Part shown: positions 1 through 9,958 of the stretch, one piece after another
Position numbering within the stretch: position 1 is the first letter of the stretch
Layout of the letters: each line of letters starts with the position of its first letter
DNA from: Oscarella lobularis
Taxonomy: Eukaryota > Porifera > Homoscleromorpha > Homosclerophorida > Oscarellidae
Assembly (NCBI RefSeq): GCF_947507565.1
Contig: NC_089186.1
Span: forward strand, 682,001 to 746,000
Reading direction: 5' to 3'
Length of the DNA: 64,000 nucleotides
Notes under the pieces: model-generated
What the model saw: the letters and a program-made list of their open reading frames with translations, nothing else
The model's database searches: none
Told to the model about the DNA's origin: nothing
Made by a program: the position numbers and the translations under genes

Positions 1-1090
1 CATAACTAATAAAGGTCAACGAAATAGAGAATAGACCTATTCCACGCCGTATGCCTGCCACGGAATTGATGACTGCAGACTTCAATCGTTACGTCAATGA
101 GTTAGATGATGGCAAGACTCTGTTGCATCCCTTTCATGATATTCTTCTCATGCTGGGTTACGGCAGCCTCGATCTTTGTATTGCTCTAGAGGATCATTAC
201 ATATTGATTCTTATTTGTGGATATGAGATACTTGAAGATGTTCTTGTTGCTGACGTCGTCGTCGTCCGTTGCGGCGGCGGCTATTAAACTGTCTGGACAG
301 GAAAAGTTCCGAAGAATGCCGTCAAACCTGAGGCAGGTTGGTCACAGAGATTAATAATCAATAATTTAACAGACTTGGCTAGCTCCTTGAATGCATCCGA
401 AGAAAACGATTACAGTTGGACTAACCCCGATTTGCTGCGCCATTTGCAGGTAGTATTGTTCGTTCTTCCGCGAGTGAGTAACAGACAAGATCTTCCCTTT
501 TAGGCGGAAATAGCGTTGACTTTGGTAAGGGTTTCGTTTAAGACGTGGTCCTCGTTACGGACGCTGCTTAGCAAATTCGGCAGTAGAAACTAATGACAAA
601 ATAAATTCTGAGTAATTGATCTGTTTTACATTTTACATGTACTGCTGTTATAAAGTCCTATTTGGCGTTGGGCTCGTTGCCAAGCTTTCGGGCGCGGCGG
701 CAGTGGCGCTATATATATTCTGTCCGACAAGTGCAAGATCGTCGCTGTTGTCACAGGTGGCAACGTCACGTCAAAAGAAGTATTCCCAGAAAAATTAGAA
801 AAGTAATACCTACCTTCTTTAATTTAATTTAATTTTTCCACGCGCTCTCCCTCTAAAATTACGAACTTTCGTTACGTAGTGTAGTTAACCTTTCTTCATT
901 GATTAGCATGGGCGCTTGACTGATACCACCACGCCCTTGTAAAGTAGATAAAAATGACGTAAGAAAAAAAAGGAAGATCAGAAGAAAAACGGGTATTGTC
1001 TGCTAACGCTCATCCAATGTTGATCGCAATTGCCTCGCTAGCATGCAAGGTCACTGTAGTCGTAAAAGCCAACGTCAGCACTCCCTCATT
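1..1090. other. No confident gene; weak coding-like patches
   Basis: No complete gene is recognised. Bases 6-287 are open on the plus strand, and the first half has a coding-like composition (for example RPIPRRMPATELM). A second short open patch near 382-448 ends in a donor-like CAG/GTAGTA. They could be 3-prime exons of a gene entering from the left, but no family was recognised and they may be chance. The rest is AT-rich sequence lying 3-prime of the GH116 gene that ends at about 1091. Confidence 0.25.
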
Positions 1091-4000
1091 CTATACAAGA
1101 GCTGAACACCAGCCTATAGTAATAATGCGTTCAATGGATACCTGAGAAACTTTAGCCTCCACTGGCTTGTGAGAAATCGTTGCTGTAGCAGCAGAAGCAG
1201 TTGATTTGATCTGAAGTTGGTTCAGCACGAGTTCCCCTTCAGCTATCGAAACCTGGAGAACATTGCCATTGACCTCGAATACACAAAGTGTCAAAAATGA
1301 CCTGAGCGGTTCCTGCGGCGAGATTCTCATTGCCGATCTGCACGTACTGGCCGAAGCACGTCGCCAGAATGAAAAACCCTCGGTAGTTCGTAAAGCTCAA
1401 TCGAGGAGCAAACGACAAATTCACACAAACGGTCTTCACTTTCGGAACCGACACAAAGCTCCACGTCTAAGAAAAAAAAATTATTTATACATCAAAATTC
1501 ATCGCACGAAAAGGAGAAACGCACAATTCCGGACGCAACTTCGAAGAGCTGAAGAGCGGACATGGGTCTCGAGTAGTGATCCCCACATTCGATTTCATTC
1601 CACGGACTGCGTCTGGTGCCGTCATACTTCGCTCTAGCCTCAGTAAGAACTACGGCGCACAAGCTCGCCTTAATTAATTAGACAACGCTTCCTTAGTATA
1701 CGAACCTTGAAGGAAGACGTCTTCCAAACCGGCGTACAAACACTGAGCAGCGAACGGATACTCCAAACCCGTCCAAGCTCCCTGAACGCCGTCACACGTC
1801 CCAAATACAAATGATTCGTTATGAATAAAAATGTACCTCCGATGAATAGCGAATGGCTTTCGAAGGCACTTTTCCGTCCGGCCAACGTTCGATGTAGATT
1901 CCAGCGTCACGTTGGTCAAAAAAGGGGCGAGGAGACTGCATCTCTACGTGATATCATACGTAGGTAAGCGTACACGTGTCTACTATATCCTCACTTGGAT
2001 CAAACGCGGTCACGTGATTTTGAGTAAACGTTGCCTGGAGTGACGACTTCACGTGATCGATTGGCAAAATGTCGCCGAGGTTCAATGCGCGAGCCCACCA
2101 CCAGCCCATCAACGCGTCCGCATGAGTCCCTTAATTAATAAATAGAAGATTTCGTATATGTGGTACGATTCACGAGTATTACCGTCTCCCATGACTTCCA
2201 CCGCGTGCGCCGGGTCGACGGCTTGAGTGTAGTTTTTGCCGTTGGTAAAGCAAAGTTTCTCCAGCGTCTCAGATCCCATTGCAAAGCGCTCGTGATACGC
2301 AGTAGCTGATGCCTTTTACAAATAAATAATCGTGTCAAGGACAAACGGTGAAAACAAAATGACATACTGCGTCGCCTTGAAGCTTGGCCATTTCCTCAGC
2401 AGCTCTTATTGATTGAATTAATTCTTTTGTAGAGGAAATTTTAAAGTGCAGAATCCTACCTCAATGCGCAGAGATACTGTGTTCCAATGAAGGTATTCAC
2501 GCCGTATATTGCACAGTCATAGGTATTGGGTTGAGGTCCTCGAATGACGCCTGTAGGGTGATTATTAATTATTAATATATGACGTATCTTTTATTTACTA
2601 ACCGGTTCCATCGTCCAGTTCAGTCATCCAACGCTGCATCACCTTTTTCACCTGGTGCAACTGATTATCGAACCAGTTCTTCGGTGCACCTTGCAAAACC
2701 TAAAAACGAACATTCAAATGTAGGGAGCCCTAATCGAAAAACAGAGACTGACTTCTCGATAGGTCTTGTTCACAGTTCCAATTTCGCCGTCGACGCATAT
2801 TGACGTGGATGCCGGATTAACCTGCGTGTAGTCAGGCCAAAACGACCACTGCCTTCGCAATTCCAAAGGAACCGTAGTTCGACTAAAGAGATGAATACAC
2901 AAAGTGAGTTTTATTTTCAAAAAGACAACCCGTGCTTTGCATTGATTAACTAAACGCTCTGTTTACTAATCTAGCCGGTGGCTATACCTTGGAAGAATGG
3001 CATTGGGAGACAACTGCGCCTGCAGGTCTACGGCTCTCATGGTTCTTTCCAAGTCAGGCCAAAGCCTAGAACAATCCATACAATATTTCATAACCTATAT
3101 AGCTCTTATAAAAAGACCTTGACAAAGTAAACTCGTAGTTCCAAACGTGCGTGCAATTAAGAGGGCAGCAACCTAGGTAATAAAGAAGACGTGCACTATA
3201 GTGCGTCTCAAATGCACTCATTCACTTACCTGCCGTCGTGCGACAGCCTTCGAATGCGTAGAAGTTTCCGTCGCCGTGCCACATGCACGTCGGCGAGTTG
3301 AGAACGGAAACGCGTCCGGCGGCGCTGTCAATCAGTTGCCATGGCAACGTCGAATTAAACATTGCGTCTTGAAAGGCTCGCGTTTTGTCCGTTAGCGCAG
3401 CGACGTTGGTGACGGTGTAATCGAGAACCTGCGCAAACAAGAGATCGCGTGTCTGATTTTGATTATGTACAAGCACTTTACGTTTTGGATGGTTGGCCAA
3501 AAAGTGGCGTATTGATTACCAATGTAGAATTGCGTTTCTTCGTCTTTGATTCCAAAGCGCTCCTGACTCCAATTGACGTATCTAGTGCGCAGAAGAAACT
3601 TTCAAGAGCGCGTGCAATAGACTGGGTCAACGTACCGGTGCGGAAAATGCCAAGCCAGTAGAAACGTGAACGCCTAGAATAAAGAAATATATCAGAGTTC
3701 CAATTTCTCTAATAAAAATTAAGGGCTCTTGATCCACGAAGGCGCTACTGTTCCACAAAACAGATAAAGTTTTCTAAGACCGTCTAACTGTATACAGACT
3801 AAGCTGAAGCTCTGTGCTAAACTCTTTGGCTTCGCCCTAAAGATAAACACGTTTGAAACCGACTAACCTGAGCTTGTTTTGGCCCAACGGCTTTGGTTAG
3901 CGAAATAGCTCCATTCCACGTCTTTCCAGTCTAAAAGAAGCGTCATCAGGCACAACGGTATTACTTTGCGAAGGCTCTTTTACTGGTGAAGGTCCAGTCG

Positions 4001-5893
4001 ATCCTGCGGGGAGTTTCCCCGTTTTAGCAAAGGAAGCCCACAGGTCTTTGACGGCATCGTACTGAGGAGTCACGCTCACGGCATCACCAGTGCTATTCAA
4101 AACTGGCACAAGAAAAAATAGTTTTATTAATTAAAGAATAAATTTAGTCTATTTTACCCGCCAAAGAAATGTGACCGTTCTGGGACGATGTTGCTGGCAA
4201 CGTTGGATTCATCATATCCAAAGCTGTATATCCAGTACTAAAGTATGTAACGTCAGTACTCCACAAGAGTGAACAAACACAAGCTCACGTTTTCGTCAAA
4301 GTAGCGTTTGTATTGCCACCATAAGCAGCGTCTTCGACTGCAAACAAAATTATGTTAGTAGTGAAATTACGTGCCTTCACTAATTAATTAATTGATTAAT
4401 TAATTAATCAAACCTTCATTGGCAATTACAGTATGCCCATTCCATCCAGCAATGTTCTGCAACGAGCCAAGCAAAGACACCTAATGAGAAAAAGTAATTA
4501 ATTAATTAATTAAAGACTAAACTTAAAAACATCTAATTTATATTACTTCAACCGTGCTCGTCGTCGGATTGGTGACCGTGTAATTGAAGATGATCACAGG
4601 CAGTGCGCTGTTTTTCGAGTCCAACGGAATGCAAGGACTAAACGCTTCTGCGTGAATCTGAACTGGTATGCTGGGAGACGTATAGTCAACTATTCAATTG
4701 TAGAATAAGGAGAGACGCTGTAGCTTAATAGTCTACTGACTTTCCACTATAGGAAATTTGGCGGTAATTTCGACTGTTTCAATTCCAGGTAGAGCAGCGA
4801 GTAAATCCTTTGAAGCTTGAGGAATAACTAGACGTTGATATTTGAGCATTGATTCAAAGCACTGACGTGAGAGCACATACCATGATCAGTGACATAGGCC
4901 GCTGGCTTGAATCCCGTCTTGTTATAGAGAGCCGGAGACATGAGAACTGCCGCCGAAGATGACGTTCCACTTCCGACTCTATTAAAAGAAATAAAATAGA
5001 AATAGAAATAGAAATAAAATTCAGTGTCACAATATTACCGAACAGCAAAAAACGAATCCGGAACGTGACCGTCGTGATTGACGACGTTGCACACTTGCCA
5101 TTGACGGAGTCCTCCGTCGCCGGCGACAGCTATACACCCGCCTCCTGCAAAACAATTACTTTTTATTTAAAGTGACTAAATACTACGTCTACATATTTTA
5201 GACTATACCCAAAGCGCCCAGTGGAAAGGTTGCTGCCATCAGAGCGTCACCGGAATATTTGTACTGATCGGCCGTTGGATTGACGCTGTCAATAAGATGA
5301 GATGCTAAGAGAAACACGGACTGGTGTTGCTTACACTTTGGGAGGTGGAGTCTCGTCGTCAAGATCGATCTTTGGAGGCGGACAGCAAGTCGATCGAGAC
5401 TCTCCACAGCAAGAGGACCTAATAAAAAGGCTCAGTTCGCTGTCACGAGCTTGTGCACTTGCCTTGCGATCGATCTGGTGTCCTGAAAGACAAAAGAGAA
5501 GAAGCCTTACGACTAAGCAAGGCAATTTCTACGCTATTTCACCTTCAGACGAGCTTCTATGTGCATCAAGAGAGCTCCCATTTGCTCTTCGCCGCTCACG
5601 CGAAGCGCTTCTCGCCATTCCGAGTCGCTGTTGAGCTGTTACCGATTGGGGCCCCACCCGTCACGCCCGGATAACCTGCGACTGAAAGCTCTTACCGTTA
5701 CTGCATCGCCTTCATCGTCAATGTAGTAAAACGCAAAAGAATCTTCTCTGTGCAGGTGCAGGATTTGAATGAGCTGCCGTTTCAGAGATTCGACGAGCAG
5801 ATTCCACCCAATAGAAACGTCATGAAACTGCAAGCTGAAATCGCAGTTTTTTCCCGAAGCACTTCGGCTGCGAACAAGCAACTGCAGACGCAT
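1091..5893 (-). CDS. PB1 domain - GH116 (GBA2-type) glycoside hydrolase fusion, many small exons
   Basis: GH116 enzymes (non-lysosomal glucosylceramidase GBA2 and relatives) hydrolyse beta-glucosides such as glucosylceramide. The C-terminal two thirds shows a series of GH116 blocks in order: [18 protein letters not shown] (about 5209-5144), a beta-sandwich block with [15 protein letters not shown] (about 4.6 kb), [10 protein letters not shown] (3.6 kb), [18 protein letters not shown] (3.3 kb), NCTHVWNYE (3.1 kb), then [13 protein letters not shown] holding the expected acid/base Asp (2.5 kb), [18 protein letters not shown] (1.8 kb) and [16 protein letters not shown] (1.6 kb). The first exons (5893-5696 and 5635-5543) instead read as a PB1 domain with an OPCA-like acidic motif [18 protein letters not shown] split by an intron. 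Exon phases join the PB1 and GH116 parts. The third exon (5482-5335) lacks 4 bases near 5446 relative to the copy at about 29.99 kb and so shifts frame. This may be a real lesion. The 3-prime end (1091-1460) is only tentatively modelled. Many introns are 49-64 nt. Confidence 0.8.
5446..5447 (-). other. 4-base deletion (frameshift) in exon 3 of the PB1-GH116 gene
   Basis: On the plus strand this copy reads TGTCACGAGCTT, where the paralogue near 29.97 kb reads TGTCACGTACGAGCTT. In the paralogue the exon is open from its phase-0 start ([17 protein letters not shown]) into the GH116 part. Here the same start hits a stop, although the downstream part is still well conserved. The event is a 4-base loss here or a 4-base gain there. 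Because only the longer form keeps frame, loss here is preferred. Confidence 0.6.
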
Positions 5894-6179
5894 CTCAAGT
5901 TGAGTAAACTCGTGACGCCGTTAGACGCGCTCGTGACAGCACCAGATACGGCTCTGGACAGCACGTGCCGAGGTGACGTCAGGAAGCACGCGTTCATACA
6001 ATCTAACCCTTCTCCTCTATCTATGATACAATTTTAGGCAAAAAAATTGAGAAAAGATTTTCTATGCAAGTGCGTATAAAATTAGAGATGCTAGTATTTC
6101 AATTCAGACAAAAAACGATTGGCCCAGTCTCCCAGTCCTCCAAATATACTGTGCAGTATCCCGGATTCAGGGGGAGAGC
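5894..6179. promoter_or_regulatory. Head-to-head intergenic region, candidate bidirectional promoter
   Basis: Only about 286 bases separate the first ATG of the minus-strand PB1-GH116 gene (5893) from the ATG of the plus-strand HSP70-kinase gene (6180). An inverted CCAAT box (ATTGG) lies at 6118-6122 and is preserved in copy D at 30634-30638. A TATA-like TATAAAA at 6075-6081 is not preserved in D (CATAAAA). The whole interval is highly similar between the two copies. A bidirectional promoter is inferred, and no start site can be fixed from sequence. Confidence 0.45.
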
Positions 6180-9100
6180 ATGCAGTCTATTTCTGCGACG
6201 AGTGCGTTGACAGCGACGGCTGACAGGCGGAACCGTTCTCATGCTCGTGACGTTTCCGGCGAAGGTCGCGAATTAGAACCCGAATGTCATCGTTCGTCGA
6301 TCAACCGGAATGAACACATCGTCGTCGCTATAGACGTCGGAACGGCATTCAGCGGCTACGCAATGTCATCTTCGCGCGACAAATTCACCATCTACGCAAT
6401 GCGCGCCGACGACCCGTTCGAGAAGGGACGTCTCGTAGACAAAGAGACGAAAATCCCCACCGTTCTTCTGCTCCGACCCGACGGAACGTTTCATTCGTTC
6501 GGGCAAGATGCGCTGGCGCATTACAGTATGCGTTTGGTCAAAGACGAGCAGAAGTCGTGGCACTTCTTCGAGCGATTCAAGATGGTGGAGTCACGTTTTC
6601 TCGATTACTGTAGTTTAGATTAAATTAATTCGCTTGCTTGCTTGCTTGCTATAGGATTTTCTGCGACGGACTAAGATTGTGGCGGCTAACGGACGAACGT
6701 TCCCTGTTGGGACTGTCTTCGCTCACGTTTTTCGCTACTTTCGCGAGAAGGCCATTGAAGAGTGCAATTTGCTTTCAAAAACCGACTCGACGCAAGACGA
6801 CGTGAAATGGGTTATTACAGTACCCGCTATGTTGAGCGACGTCGCCAGGAAAATGATGAGAGAAGCCGCATACGAGGCAAGCGCATCAAAGTCAATTACT
6901 TTAATTAATTACTTTTCATCATACACATTAGGCAGGTCTTGCTTCGGAAGCGGAACCCGACAACGTCCACATTGCTTTGGAACCGGAATCGGCATCGCTC
7001 TACTGCGAATCACTCCAGTATCATAAGCACGCCGATGAAGCCGATCGAAATGTGAGCAGCGTTTTTCAAGTTGGCAAACGCTACTCACTCGCCGATCTCG
7101 GTGGCGAGACGACCAACGCAGCCGTTTACGAAGTCTTCGGTTGTGGACTGATGAACGAGTTGTATTGCTCCGTAGGTGGCGCGTGGGGTGGCACGTACGT
7201 CAACAAGAACTTCGTCAAACTTCTCGAGCAGATATTTGGTAAAGACGTCATTGACGAATTTCGAGCGAACTACCCTGGCGATTGGGTTGACTTCATATCC
7301 GTGGAGTTCGAAAGGAGAAAGCGCATGGCGGCGCCAGGGACGACGACCTATGTCAATGTTCCCTCTCTTTTTGCATCGAAACGAATCTTCAGGATTACGA
7401 CGTCGATTTCGGAAACGATAACGTAAAGTACCATCGCGGCCGACTAGCATTGAAGCATACGGAAGTAGAGAAATTATTTGATCCGGTATCTACTAGCATA
7501 GCCGATCATCTGAAGACTATCTTTGCTATGTTTGATTCAATTGACTATCTCATTCTCGTCGGCGGCTTTGCTGAGTGTCGTCTGCTTCAATTGCGTCTTC
7601 GACGCGAGTTTGAAGAAGCAGGCGGCGTTCAGGTTATTGTTCCTCGACAGTGTTCACTTGCCGTAGCAAAGGGTGCCGTTTTGTTGGGTCATCGTCGAAT
7701 TTTGGCAGGAGTTCCGACGGTCGCTCACTCCAAAAGCAGTCTCAAGAAGGATTTCACCGTATGATACCTCGCGTACGTATGTATATAGCTCTGTAATGCT
7801 AGCAGCCTTGCCGCGCACTCGCACGCAGAAATCAAAAATGGGCATTAATTGTTTGACTATTATTGTCGATTTTGTGCAACAGAAACCGATGAAATTGAAC
7901 TTTTTAATTATTAATAGGATCTGAGCCACCGTTCTGAAGAGATGGCTCTTGCTTTGCCTCAAAAAAAGGGAGAATTAGAGGCAGTGCTCATCGATGTTCA
8001 AGCAAAAAGCAAAGAGATTGAGAATCAAGCTCAAGCGATGGGTGAGACGTTTTGACCCTTACAAACACCTGTTAATGATAGATGCATTTCACGGCAGACA
8101 TATACAAACAAAGGTTGACTGCTTCGGAAAGGGATCGAGGTAATGATCTTTGATTTGACATTGCTCTCCTCCGTAACCTTGTCTAACCCTAAGTGCAATT
8201 GAAGGCGCGAGTGAAGCCAAAGACGTACAAATAGCAAACGCGCGAATTGAGCACGGTATGTTCTATTGACATTAATTTCGTTTATGTGATCGCGATTTTT
8301 AGAAAAATTAATTTCTGACTTGAGACATATTACAGAAGAGAAAGAAGAGAAAGAGAAGCAGCTGAAAGTAGCAAGAGAACAAAACGATCTTCTGCAAATT
8401 CCCATTGCAGAAGTAAGAATGACGGAAATTAAACTTGGAGGAGGTGCTTTCGGAGGTGACATATAGCCAAATTCAAACCAAATTAATAATGAAATTTATT
8501 TTGTTTTCATTTAGAAGTGAAAGTGGGCTATTGGCGTGGCTGCCCCGTGGCTGTAAAGATGTTCTATGCGTGCCTGGAGTCCGACTACTATCTTCGTCTT
8601 TTTCAACAAGAGATCTCCGTCTGCACTCGAGCTCGCCATCCCAACATCGTCTCCTTATGCGGCGTAACGACGGAAAACAACGTTCCTCTTCGAATAATCA
8701 CCGAGCTTCTCGAAGGCTCGCTTTCTGACGTCATCAGGGCCGCTCATCGTTCAAGACTGCCTCTCACTTTGCGAGAGCAGATTGATCTGGCGTTGGGAAT
8801 AACGGCCGGTATCACTTACCTTCATCTACTCGGTTCAAACGGAGTTTTGCACGGCGACATTCGATCCTCAAATGTCGTCGTGACGGCGCTTATGGAGCCC
8901 AAGATATGTGATTTGGGCGCGGCTCGCTTTGTCGAAGTGTCTCTCTCAGCCGGAGTATTGAGTCCAGAGTACTTAGCTCCAGAACGAGCTGAGAGTGGGA
9001 GTCCTAATACGAAGATGGCCGATGTGTACAGCCTCGGCGTCACTCTCGTTGAGTTGATGATGGGCGAGCAACCGGTATCTAGTGATCGACTTGGGCAATG

Positions 9101-9338
9101 GTCCCGCGTCGGTCATGCGACTGTGAAGAGAATGTGCCGTCAAATAATAAGCCTTGATCCATGTAGGAGGCCAAATGCGCGAGAGTGCTTGGCTCAATTG
9201 GAACAAGTCAAGGGCTCCGATGAATACGATCGGTGTAACCCAAAGAGAATTGTCAAGGGTAAACTGCATGGAGAAAGTCATTTGAGTCTTGTGGAGGCGC
9301 CGTGGCGACAGCGTCGTATCTTGCCAATTCATAGGTAA
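6180..9338 (+). pseudogene. HSPA12-like HSP70 - coiled coil - kinase gene, copy A (two frame breaks)
   Basis: This is the same gene as the intact copy at 30690-33847. Exons are about 6180-6584, 6655-6876, 6932-7758, 7918-8041, a short one near 8192, one near 8311-8455, and the kinase exon 8515-9338. HSPA12-type ATPase motifs are present: AIDVGTAFSGYA, LADLGGETTNAA and LVGGFAECRLLQ. The kinase exon keeps the VAVK lysine, HGD and DLG motifs and is open to its stop. Near 7357-7390 the copy is about 19 bases shorter than copy D, which shifts frame to a stop at about 7424. The short coiled-coil exon near 8192 has lost one further base (AAGGCGCGAGTG against AAGGCCGCGGGTG) and then reads into TAG. 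Intron 2 begins with GC instead of GT (6877). Together the lesions make a full-length product unlikely. Separately translated HSP70 or kinase parts cannot be excluded. Confidence 0.8.
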
Positions 9339-9958
9339 GCTTTTGTGTTCATTCAAGCAAAACGTTACATCTCTTCGTTTCTGTTATTTATTTTATCTGC
9401 GTTCAGGAGGTACTGTATTAGTTAGTACTCCATTTACTATTAGTGTCTATGCTGAGCACCGCAGAGCTGGTGAAACGTTTTGATTGAAATGCAAATTTGC
9501 TGCTATTATTGCCTAGCTGCCTAGTTCGCTTGAAGATATGCCCAATTAACATAAAATCAACGCCATTCGCAAACGTGAGGCGAGCTCCACAAGCACTTCG
9601 AGATCATAGCTGTAAGATTACTTATATGATCGAAGTCTGCTACATACATAGCAGTATGTTTAGCTAAGGATACTGATCATGAATTCACTGAATTAATTAA
9701 TTTTAATTTCGCGCAGCATCTAATTAACACGTGGTCAACTCATTGTCATCTGTTTCTAGTCCGGGAGATTTCGAATGCGTCACGTAGAATAACAATTCGA
9801 GAAACTGGCCACTTTGCGGGTCAAAGAAGCGTGCTAGACGAACACGCAGCAGGAAGCAAGCGTAGCAAGTCAGACTGGACGTAAACGTAGACATCTAATA
9901 AGGCTAGCCTTGTTCTCGTAGGCATCCACACACTGTGTAAACAAACTGCGTCGCGACG
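9339..9958. other. Intergenic between HSP70-kinase and ankyrin-TRP genes, copy A
   Basis: No gene is seen. The interval is AT-rich, largely shared with copies B and D, and should contain the 3-prime UTR of the kinase gene and the promoter of the TRP gene. No clear polyadenylation signal or TATA box could be assigned with confidence. Confidence 0.5.

Noticed and set aside
1233-1262. A 28-base intron near the GH116 3-prime end
   Set aside because: A 70-base intron starting after TAC (FGQY) also fits the phase, so the short one is not supported.
3930-3990. A 26-base ultra-short intron in the GH116 gene
   Set aside because: A normal 53-base intron with donor GTAAAA after the CCTTCACCA codons gives the same frame, so no ultra-short intron is needed.
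4380-4515. TTAATTAA runs as regulatory palindromes
   Set aside because: The same AT repeat appears in many introns and spacers across the window and is best seen as low-complexity sequence.
6641-6652. GCTT repeats as a microsatellite of interest
   Set aside because: It is a short intronic run present in all copies and best seen as ordinary intron sequence.
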